Shown here piece after piece: positions 1 through 6,761 of a DNA stretch of 64,000 nt. A program made the position numbers and the translations under genes. A model generated the notes under the pieces. It saw only the letters and a list, made by a program, of their open reading frames with translations, was not told the DNA's origin and did not search any database. The number at the start of each line of letters is the position of its first letter. Within the stretch, counting starts at the first letter, position 1. The stretch is from NCBI GenBank assembly GCA_019636795.1, contig JAHBWW010000003.1, forward strand, positions 1 to 64,000, written 5' to 3'. Source of the DNA: Phycisphaeraceae bacterium (GTDB taxonomy: Bacteria; Planctomycetota; Phycisphaerae; Phycisphaerales; UBA1924).

Positions 1-1
1 T

Positions 2-856
2 TGGATCAGCGGGCCGCGCGACGAAGACGGGCCGGACAACGAAGTCGGCTACGCGGGGTATCGGTTCAACTGCGAGGAGCAGATCTACTGCGTGCGCTTC
101 AGACACTACAGCCCACGGCTGGGGCGGTGGCTGGAGAGAGATCCGGCGGGGTATGTGGATGGGGGGAGCCTGTATGAGTATGTACGGTCAAGCCCGGTTC
201 GTTACAACGACCCGTTCGGTCTAGAGTGTTGTGACTCTGTTCTCGACCGTATTTGTAATGCACAGGAGGCGGTACGCAACAATTGCGGTCCATTTATTGC
301 TGATGTTGATGACCTCCTTATGCAGATATCACTCGGCCTACTGGCGGCTGGAGTTGGCACTGAAGGAGGACGATACTTGGGCGACAAAATTGGGAAAGCG
401 GCGGCAGATAAGTCTGCAAGAGTTAGGCCTGATTTGAGGGAAGGAATGTCGTCCATCGAAAAATCTATTGCAGATGGTGATTTGAATGCAAAGGGAAAGT
501 CACTTCAGAAAGGTGCAAAGGCAGCCAAGGCAGCTGGCAATGCTATTGGGGCTGTTGGAGTTCTCCTTGATACCGCGATCGGTGTTGATGCAGTGATCGA
601 AGGTGACAATGAAGGAGCCACATCCGCCTTTTCATCTGCCGCGTTGGGCATCTTGGCATTTACGAACCCTGTTGCTGCCGCAGCTGCTGTGGGTGGTGCT
701 GCGGGACTTTACTGGATTGACCGAAATGTACTAGGTCCTGCAAGGAATGCAGATGAACAGTCAAGACGTAGAACGTGCGCTTTAAATTTACAGGGGCTCC
801 TGAATCTCCTCGGAGAGCATCCGGAATGCGCTGAAAAACTTGGAACCTGCCCATGA
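2..856 (+). CDS. RHS-repeat protein, C-terminal part with toxin tip (5' end outside window)
   Basis: The frame is open from base 2, so the gene begins upstream of the window. Residues 1-70 of the visible part are the conserved RHS core end: GYAGYRFN, then YCVRFRHYSPRLGRWLERDP, and the boundary motif DPFGL at 209-223. In this family the sequence after DPFGL is a variable toxin domain cut from the RHS shell. Here the tip is about 210 residues, with a Cys-rich start (ECCDS, NNCGPF) and two Gly/Ala-rich hydrophobic stretches (AIGAVGVLLDTAIG and an Ala-rich one ending AGLYWID). That is compatible with a pore-forming or membrane-acting toxin, but no enzymatic motif is recognised. Base composition drops clearly after DPFGL relative to the RHS core, the usual mark of an exchanged tip. 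The stop overlaps the next gene by four bases (ATGA), as toxin-immunity pairs often do. Confidence 0.85.
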   Translation, partial: WISGPRDEDGPDNEVGYAGYRFNCEEQIYCVRFRHYSPRLGRWLERDPAGYVDGGSLYEYVRSSPVRYNDPFGLECCDSVLDRICNAQEAVRNNCGPFIADVDDLLMQISLGLLAAGVGTEGGRYLGDKIGKAAADKSARVRPDLREGMSSIEKSIADGDLNAKGKSLQKGAKAAKAAGNAIGAVGVLLDTAIGVDAVIEGDNEGATSAFSSAALGILAFTNPVAAAAAVGGAAGLYWIDRNVLGPARNADEQSRRRTCALNLQGLLNLLGEHPECAEKLGTCP

Positions 857-1482
857 GCCTGTTCTTTTCCGACAATCATGATGAAACGGCTGCTTGGACT
901 GGCGATTTCGCAAAGATACCTCTGGGTTCTAATTTTGCGTTGAATTTCGACAGCGGTGCTCTTGGCACATATCACATAAAAACTCAAGGGCTGTACTACA
1001 CAATTATTTACGCAATCCCAGGCATTGTCCTCGTCGGGTTTGCGATTTATGCATTCTTGACGCGAAGTAACACCGAATCATTTTCTACTTTTTTATCGTT
1101 ATGCGCTTTGGGAATGGCAGGTGTAATCTATGGTGGCTTGCAGTATTTGTGCTATGATGATTTGGTCTTTGATTTTCAGGCAAACATTCTGACATGGAAA
1201 CGACGAACACTGAGAGGTCGTTCTGAATTTTTTAGTCAATTGGAAGATGTAGTCATATTCCCATGTCGATTCATAAATGTGAAATCTGGATTTAAGCCCA
1301 TTGTGGGAATGGCTGTGGTAGTATCAGGTCGGCCAAATTTGGCGCTGCTCTTTGCGACTCGGCGAAGTGACGCATTGAAAAGGTACTGCGATCATCTTCC
1401 GTCTGAGGTTCAGCCGTTAATTAAAAACGACGAGACGATGCCAGGGGTGTTTGTATCCAGAATGTGCGGCCTCTATTTTTAG
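853..1482 (+). CDS. Probable membrane immunity protein for the RHS toxin tip
   Basis: A 209-residue protein of no recognised family. After a roughly 45-residue soluble N-terminus it has two strong hydrophobic segments, about residues 47-69 (YYTIIYAIPGIVLVGFAIY) and 76-98 (a Leu/Ala/Gly-rich helix). A basic, soluble C-terminal domain follows, with a beta-rich look (DLVFDFQANILTWKRR). Its ATG overlaps the TGA of the RHS toxin by four bases, so the two are translationally coupled. It shares the lower GC of the toxin tip. Position, coupling and the shared foreign composition argue for an immunity protein. Two membrane helices would fit neutralisation of a membrane-acting toxin. The function is inference from context. 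Confidence 0.7.
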   Translation: MSLFFSDNHDETAAWTGDFAKIPLGSNFALNFDSGALGTYHIKTQGLYYTIIYAIPGIVLVGFAIYAFLTRSNTESFSTFLSLCALGMAGVIYGGLQYLCYDDLVFDFQANILTWKRRTLRGRSEFFSQLEDVVIFPCRFINVKSGFKPIVGMAVVVSGRPNLALLFATRRSDALKRYCDHLPSEVQPLIKNDETMPGVFVSRMCGLYF

Positions 1483-1485
1483 CGT

Positions 1486-1845
1486 ATTTCGTTGCCAGTC
1501 AGATTCCAGCCGCCGCTGGAGTATGTCCACGACGCCTGGAACCGGCTTGTGTCGATCACGCGGCAGCCGGGGTCGGTGCTGCGCGGGTCGTACGAATACA
1601 ACGGGCTCAACTGGCGGACGCTGCGACGCTACGACTCGGGCGCGACGCAGGCGACAGCGGTCGATGACGAGCGGATCTATTATTACTCGGCGGCTTGGCA
1701 GGTGCTCGAAGAACACGTCGATGAAGATTTCGGGACCTCAGCGGGAACGGACCGGATCGTCCAGCAGGTCTGGGGCGTGCGGTACATCGACGACGCGGTG
1801 CTGCGCCGCCTGGACCGCAACGCCGACGGCGACGGGATCGGCTGT
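1486..1845 (+). pseudogene. Displaced RHS core fragment (orphan)
   Basis: Frame 1 (the frame of base 1492) reads typical RHS/YD-repeat sequence: YVHDAWNRLVSITRQPG, then GSYEYNGLNWRTLRRYDS, then ERIYYYSAAWQVLEEH, then VWGVRYIDDAVLRR. This is core sequence that normally lies upstream of the hyperconserved end seen at base 50, so it is out of order after a toxin-immunity pair. It has no plausible start, and after RNADGDGIG at about 1845 it runs straight into transposase sequence. Its GC returns to the high level of the RHS core. It is best read as a remnant of a second RHS cassette, left by recombination and cut by the insertion sequence. Confidence 0.8.
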
Positions 1846-2292
1846 ACCAAGGCTATAAAAGGCGTCAAAATCATGGTGCTGGTCGATGCACGAGGCATGC
1901 CTGTTGCGGTCGATACCGCGTCAGCAATCCCCGTGAAAGCAAGCTCGTGCAAGGTCTGTTTGATTTCATCCTCACCCGGGTGACGCCCGATCGGCTCATC
2001 GGCGACAAGGCCTACGGCAGCGATGCGCTCGATGACCAACTCGCGGCTGAAGGCACCTATCTGTTTGTGCCGCACCGCAGGAATCGCAAGCCGGAGCATG
2101 TCACGCAGGACGGGAGAAGCCAGCGACGGTATAAACGCAGATGAACCGTGGAACGCACGATCGCGTGGTTCCAGATCTATCACCGACTCTGCACCCGAAA
2201 TGAGAAGTCTGCCACGCTGCTTCTTGGACTCCTCCACCTCGGATGCTCAATCATTCTCATCAAACAGGCTCACGGATGGGATTTAGTTACTG
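1846..2292 (+). pseudogene. Degenerate IS5-family transposase remnant
   Basis: Two frames together give the C-terminal half of an IS5-type DDE transposase. Frame 1 reads TKAIKGVKIMVLVDARGMPV to about 1930. Frame 3 continues QGLFDFILTRVTPDRLIGDK, then APHRRNRK-like FVPHRRNRKPEHVTQDG, then VERTIAWFQIYHRLC, and ends near GWDL. Two lesions are visible. One base is missing near 1927-1932, where the family would read ANPRESKLVQG. A TGA at 2142-2144 stands where the family has Trp (RRYKRR-W-TVERTIAWFQ). The N-terminal half is absent, and no terminal inverted repeats could be identified. The element cannot make an active transposase. Confidence 0.85.
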
Positions 2293-2604
2293 AGATCGAG
2301 CCTTGCCCGTTGACTGTCGACCGCCGATGGCTGCGTTGCTTCCTCCCGATGATCGATCATTCGCGATGAATAGCACCCGCTCCAGCAACCTAATTGCCTC
2401 CTTCACCGGAGGCCTTTGAGCATAGTTCCCATGCTTTCTGACACTGTGTCGCGTCCGCGAGCGGTTGTCTGGACAGCCGGGACCCAATGTATGCACCCTC
2501 ATTGCTAGCTGATTCGACATGCTGAGCGCCAAAATGCTGCATACTCTGGCGTGAAGTCACATGGACTCGCATCACGTCGCGTACGCGCAAGGAGGCACAC
2601 AGCC
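2293..2604. other. Gap between IS remnant and the integrated element; nothing recognised
   Basis: No convincing gene. The left end of the integrated element should lie here or further left. I looked for a copy of the tRNA-Gly 3' end (as at 8156-8180) and did not find one. A good ribosome binding site, AAGGAGG at about 2589-2595, precedes the next gene. Confidence 0.5.
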
Positions 2605-3546
2605 ATGAAGTTGGTCAATACGAACTCAATCGAAGCCACGTACAACGCCATGTTGGAGATGATGAGTCTCGCGGAGATCGTGGCGGCCGAGATCCATCAA
2701 TGGGAGCAATTGGCCGCAAGCGGCGCTGTCCCGACGGAGTTGCAAAGAGCATATCTGTTCGACTGGAGAAACCCTGAGGTCTATCAGCGCCAGTTTGAGC
2801 AGCTTCGGAACCGAGGCCTTCCAAATCCGGTGCTCAATCTGGCTGCTGTAGTGAAGTCGCTCCGAGGCAATGTACACGCACTCCTAGAGCAACTCAAGTA
2901 CGCAGCCAGCATGATGGACGATCCAGCCGACCCGCTGCCGAAGCGCTGGTCTGTCCGTGTTCGAGAGTGCTGCAGCGCACTGCTTGGGACCTTGCTCATC
3001 GGGCAGGAGCCGCAGTTTCCGCTGAACAATCTGCCATGGCCGGATCAGGGGATCAGCGAGAAACTGCAGAGGCTCATCTTTGAGCTTGACAGGCTTTGGC
3101 AACCGCTTAAGTCGTGTCGGAACCACCTGTCCGATGCGGAGCAGCTCGCTGAAGACGACTTCAATGGAGACCCTTCTGGCAGCGAGGGCGACGAAACTGA
3201 CGGACAGAGCCAGCGTCTTCCGACGCTTCCGCAACTCGGGCCGCACGACAGGCGCGCGTATTTGCTTTACATCACTGGCATGACGCAAACTCGAATTGCT
3301 CAGGAGCTTAACAAGGAGTACAAAACCAACTACACCCAGCCCAGAGTCTCCGAGATACTCACGCGAGTAAAGCTTCACGCGGAAGCAGGCGGCGTCTTGG
3401 ACGAACTCGAGAGTGTGCGTCCAAAATACGAACGCCTTCGAATGAACACCATGGACCCTCGAAACATCGATCAGGGAGGTCGATCAGATCGTCGTTCGCA
3501 GTATCTTCTCGTTCGGGAGAGACAGGGTGCCTTCGATAACAACTAG
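2605..3546 (+). CDS. Hypothetical protein with C-terminal helix-turn-helix
   Basis: A 313-residue protein. The ATG at 2605 is chosen because AAGGAGG lies ten bases upstream; an upstream in-frame ATG at 2551 has no such site. The N-terminal two thirds are predicted alpha-helical without a recognised family. Residues around 185-205 are an acidic, Ser/Gly-rich linker. Residues about 225-265 look like a sigma-region-4-type helix-turn-helix: RAYLLYITGMTQTRIAQELN followed by TQPRVSEILTRVK. It is the first gene of the block that ends with the integrase, so a role as regulator of the element, or as an initiator that binds its origin, is possible. Neither is shown by the sequence. Confidence 0.6.
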   Translation: MKLVNTNSIEATYNAMLEMMSLAEIVAAEIHQWEQLAASGAVPTELQRAYLFDWRNPEVYQRQFEQLRNRGLPNPVLNLAAVVKSLRGNVHALLEQLKYAASMMDDPADPLPKRWSVRVRECCSALLGTLLIGQEPQFPLNNLPWPDQGISEKLQRLIFELDRLWQPLKSCRNHLSDAEQLAEDDFNGDPSGSEGDETDGQSQRLPTLPQLGPHDRRAYLLYITGMTQTRIAQELNKEYKTNYTQPRVSEILTRVKLHAEAGGVLDELESVRPKYERLRMNTMDPRNIDQGGRSDRRSQYLLVRERQGAFDNN

Positions 3547-3860
3547 CAAAATGGGGCACTATCGGGCCAGAAAACACTGATTATCAAAGCATATCGGGCA
3601 GTATCGGAGGTGATTTTGGCGATACCGCGACGGGAATCCATGAGGGCATATTGCCCGATTTTGGAGTCCCGCCATGAGAGCACCAAGAGTCTTTGAGATC
3701 CCGTCACCTTCACCTCAGGTACAGCGCTGGCGACATCACGCTGCGAGCCGCTGGTCTGAGCGTGCATGCACGCTCGGTCCCATACCCAAGCCGGTGAGAG
3801 AGGACTGGACCGGCGACAAACCCGGCCCCTTCCAGGCTAATTGCCAGAAGGGGGTGGGCA
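3547..3860. promoter_or_regulatory. Regulatory region with repeated TATCGGG motifs and a perfect palindrome
   Basis: This 314-base gap has three related motifs: CACTATCGGGCC near 3557-3568, ATATCGGGCAGTATCGG at 3591-3607, and the perfect inverted repeat GGGCA-TAT-TGCCC at 3644-3656. They sit upstream of the excisionase-like gene and look like operator sites. The regulator is unknown; the HTH proteins on either side are candidates. Confidence 0.4.
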
Positions 3861-3868
3861 ATGCCTGA
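3674..3868 (+). CDS. Possible small ORF, 64 residues
   Basis: An ATG-started frame of 64 codons, rich in Pro, Arg and Trp, that ends eight bases into the excisionase-like gene. No domain is recognised. The overlap could provide translational coupling, but the composition is not clearly protein-like and there is no strong ribosome binding site. It may simply be the untranslated leader of the next gene. Confidence 0.2.
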   Translation: MRAPRVFEIPSPSPQVQRWRHHAASRWSERACTLGPIPKPVREDWTGDKPGPFQANCQKGVGNA

Positions 3869-4100
3869 TCAACTCCCCGCAATTCTGGTCAAGCCCAAGT
3901 ACATAGAAGACGCACTGAGCATGTGCTCACGCACTGTGTGGGCGCTGACTCGCTGCGGCGCGATCCCTTCTTATCGAGTTGGGCGCAGCATCAGGTACTC
4001 GCCCGATGAGGTCCAAGCGTGGGTCCGCGCTGGGTGTCCGACTGAGCCCGGCTCGGGAGCCAAGGTGCGGGCGGGCCTCCATCGGAAGGAGTCCAAATGA
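3861..4100 (+). CDS. Excisionase/AlpA-like helix-turn-helix protein
   Basis: A 79-residue protein with the layout of small DNA-binding excisionases (MerR-like winged helix): VKPKYIEDALSMCSRTVWAL as the helix-turn-helix, then the wing IPSYRVGRSIRYSPDEVQAW. The ATG follows the purine-rich AGAAGGGGG. It overlaps the primase gene by four bases (ATGA), so both are one transcription unit. In integrative elements such proteins direct excision with the integrase or activate element genes. The family assignment rests on length and motif. Whether it is the recombination directionality factor for the integrase 2.7 kb downstream is inference. Confidence 0.75.
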   Translation: MPDQLPAILVKPKYIEDALSMCSRTVWALTRCGAIPSYRVGRSIRYSPDEVQAWVRAGCPTEPGSGAKVRAGLHRKESK

Positions 4101-6601
4101 CAACGCCGACAACTGCCCAATCCTCGACCACGACGGAATCGAACAAGGCCGACGCCCCTGATGGCTCACACCTCACCTCCACGTCACGCTCATTCAACCC
4201 CGTCCAGAGAATCCTCGATGCCCTCCGAGCGGCCGGATCCGATCCAAAGCCAAGCGGCGATGGGTGGATTGCGAAGTGCCCAGCCCACGAAGACTCAACG
4301 CCTTCACTGAGCATTGCGACAGGCGATGACGGTAGAGCGCTCGTGTTCTGTCATGCGGGGTGCGAAACTGCGAGTGTGGTAGCTGCCATCAGCCTCACGG
4401 AGCGTGATCTCTTCCCAGAAGGATCACTCAAAAAGCCAAGCCACCGTCCTAGGACATTCTGGAAATCGCTCGACGATCTTCTAAATGCGGCCAAGCCAAC
4501 ACGGCACTGGGTGTACCGCACCGCAAATGGCGAAGCCTGCGGGCTTGTCCTCCGGTTCGACAGCGCCACAAAAAAGCGGATCCTCCCAGCAAGTGAGTCT
4601 GCACGCGGATGGTCCTTTGGAGCAATGCCCAAACCGCGACCGTTGTACAAACTGCCCGCCCTGCTCAATGCTGACCCCTGCGACACCATTATCGTCGTAG
4701 AAGGTGAAAAGGCGGCGGACGCTGCGGCGGCCTGCGGTTGGCTCAGTACAACGAGCGCGGGCGGCGCGAAGGCGGCGAAGCACAGTGACTGGTCCGCGCT
4801 GGCCGGTCGTGAGGTCGTGATTTTTCCAGACAACGACGAGTCCGGAGAGAACTACGCAACGATAGTCGCGAAGCTAGCGATGGCTGCGGGTGCACGATCG
4901 GTGCGCATCATGCGCCTAGTGGAACGCTGGACCCAGCTTGCCAAGGGTGGCGACATTGCTGACATTCTCGAAACCGAAGGCGGCGACGCTGAGAAGGTTC
5001 GGGTGATGGTGGACGAACTGATCGCCAAAACACCACCAATCCAACCGTCTGACGCATCGCTGGCTGGCGATGGCGAAGTGCACTTCGACCTCGAAGAATC
5101 CTCCGATCGCGAGGCTGCGAGGCTGCGCGTGGTCAGGCTGGCCATGCAGCGCTATCGATTCGGCCGCGACGAACGGGCTGAGCCCTTCGCCGTCGAGACT
5201 TCCGGACCAAATCTGGCTCTTCCACTCGACTCTTCTGCATTCCGAGACCGGCTCGCTCGCGCCTATTTCGAGGACTCGCGCATCAGGGGCAAGCCGGAAG
5301 CACTGAGCGTTTCAGTCTTGGCTGATTCGATGTTGACGCTCCGAGGCCTGGCATTGGATCATCCCGCTCAGCCGCTCGCACTTCGAGTCGCTGCTTTCGA
5401 ATCTGGGGTCGTGATTGACCTCGGCACCGCAAATGGCGCGGCTGTCCTCGTGCAACAGACGCAGTGGCGTGTTGTGCCGCGATCTCCAGTGCTGTTCCGC
5501 CGCACCGAACTCTCAGGGCAACTACCGATGCCTGAGCGCGGCTCAGGCATCACCCTGTTGCGTAACCTGCTCAACGTGAGCGAAGAGACGTGGCCACTGC
5601 TCTTGGGCTGGATGATCGCGTCCTTTCTCCCAGACATTCCGCACCCGATCTTGCTCGTCGGCGGCATGCAAGGTACCGGGAAGTCCACCGCGGCGAAGCT
5701 GGTCTTGCAGCTCATTGACCCCAGTCCGGCCCCATTGAGATCGCAGCCCTACAACCCCGAAGCATGGGCTGTCGCATGTGCAAACAGTTGGGCGTTCGCC
5801 GTTGACAACGTCAGCAAGATACCCGATTGGTGGTCCGATGCACTCTGCAAGTCATGCACTGGCGATGCCTGGGTGGGTCGAAAACTCTTCACCAACGACT
5901 CCGTGGCAGTGATGGCATTTCGGCGTGCCGTGGTACTGACTTCGATTGACACTGGTTCATTGCGTGGCGACCTCGCCGACCGACTCGTCATGGTCGATCT
6001 GGAGCCCATCTCAACCCATCGCCGACAGCCTGAGAAAGGGCTGATCGCGGACTACAACCGACTCCAGCCGAAAATCTTCGGAGCCCTGCTCGACCTCATA
6101 GCCACGGTGTTGGCTGCGTTGCCAAGCGTGGAACTCAAGGAACTGCCAAGAATGGCAGATTTTGCCCGCGTGTTGGCCGCCATGGATAGCGCGATCGGAA
6201 CGCGAGCGTGCGAGATCTACGCCCGACAGTCGGATCGCCTGGCTCAAGATGTCGTCGAGTCGAGCGAAGTCGCCATCGCCCTCCTGGAGTTCATGCGTGA
6301 ACGTACCGAATGGTCCGGCACCGCTGGTCTGTTGTTGGAAGAACTGGCATCAGACGATCGATCCAAAGACTGGCCTCGATCGGCTCGCGGCATGGCTGGC
6401 GCCTTAAAGCGTTTGGCACCCGCCCTGTCGGCCCATGAACTTGATGTGCATCCACCGTCCCCGACGGACAAGCAGCGCATCTGGCGGATTTCAAAACGAA
6501 CCGCCCGAGCCGCCCAACCGCCCGAGGAAGCACGAATTGACTCTGCCATCTCCATTCGAGAGTCGGGCGGTGAGTACCTTCCAACCGCCCAAGGAGCATA
6601 A
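4097..6601 (+). CDS. Mobile-element DNA primase-helicase (zinc finger, TOPRIM, P-loop ATPase)
   Basis: An 834-residue replication protein. Residues about 60-90 are a CHC2-type primase zinc finger (CPAHEDSTPSLSI, then CHAGC). Residues about 195-250 are a TOPRIM primer-synthesis domain (IIVVEGEKAADA, then VVIFPDNDESGENYA). Around residue 521 there is a Walker A motif, LLVGGMQGTGKST, followed by an SF3/DUF927-like ATPase region. Such fusions let phages, satellites and integrative plasmids start their own replication. The gene overlaps the excisionase-like gene upstream. Its last 100 bases carry the first iterons of a cluster that continues into the intergenic region, so the origin it acts on may overlap its own 3' end. 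That last point is inference. Confidence 0.88.
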   Translation: MTTPTTAQSSTTTESNKADAPDGSHLTSTSRSFNPVQRILDALRAAGSDPKPSGDGWIAKCPAHEDSTPSLSIATGDDGRALVFCHAGCETASVVAAISLTERDLFPEGSLKKPSHRPRTFWKSLDDLLNAAKPTRHWVYRTANGEACGLVLRFDSATKKRILPASESARGWSFGAMPKPRPLYKLPALLNADPCDTIIVVEGEKAADAAAACGWLSTTSAGGAKAAKHSDWSALAGREVVIFPDNDESGENYATIVAKLAMAAGARSVRIMRLVERWTQLAKGGDIADILETEGGDAEKVRVMVDELIAKTPPIQPSDASLAGDGEVHFDLEESSDREAARLRVVRLAMQRYRFGRDERAEPFAVETSGPNLALPLDSSAFRDRLARAYFEDSRIRGKPEALSVSVLADSMLTLRGLALDHPAQPLALRVAAFESGVVIDLGTANGAAVLVQQTQWRVVPRSPVLFRRTELSGQLPMPERGSGITLLRNLLNVSEETWPLLLGWMIASFLPDIPHPILLVGGMQGTGKSTAAKLVLQLIDPSPAPLRSQPYNPEAWAVACANSWAFAVDNVSKIPDWWSDALCKSCTGDAWVGRKLFTNDSVAVMAFRRAVVLTSIDTGSLRGDLADRLVMVDLEPISTHRRQPEKGLIADYNRLQPKIFGALLDLIATVLAALPSVELKELPRMADFARVLAAMDSAIGTRACEIYARQSDRLAQDVVESSEVAIALLEFMRERTEWSGTAGLLLEELASDDRSKDWPRSARGMAGALKRLAPALSAHELDVHPPSPTDKQRIWRISKRTARAAQPPEEARIDSAISIRESGGEYLPTAQGA

Positions 6602-6683
6602 CACCGCCCACGAACCGCCCCATCAACAAGCCGCCCAGACCCCTTGAAAGCGATGCCTTGGGCGATTGGGCGGTTCGGGCGAT
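6499..6683. repeat. Cluster of 11 GC-rich iterons, candidate replication origin of the element
   Basis: Consensus (A/G)(A/C)CCGCCC(A/G)A. Same-direction copies start at 6499, 6508, 6516, 6583, 6603, 6613 and 6629. Copies in reverse orientation start at 6563, 6658, 6666 and 6675. Two runs are packed with 8-9 base spacing (6499-6525 and 6658-6683), and copies in the second run share single bases at their edges. The cluster straddles the end of the primase gene and fills most of the gap to the integrase. Iterons beside a primase or initiator gene are typical of origins. No AT-rich unwinding element is obvious, which is a caution. Confidence 0.65.
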
Positions 6684-6761
6684 TGTCTCTCCACGCGTGT
6701 GAAACAAGCACAACAACTCCAGCATTCGGTATACTGGCCGAAGCGACGAAAGGACCCGACG

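Noticed and set aside
99-293. Small reverse-strand frames over the RHS tip
   Set aside because: Antisense to a clear RHS core and toxin frame, without start sites or domains.
2293-2604. Left attachment site of the integrated element
   Set aside because: I searched by eye for a copy of the tRNA-Gly 3' end and found none here or further left in the window.
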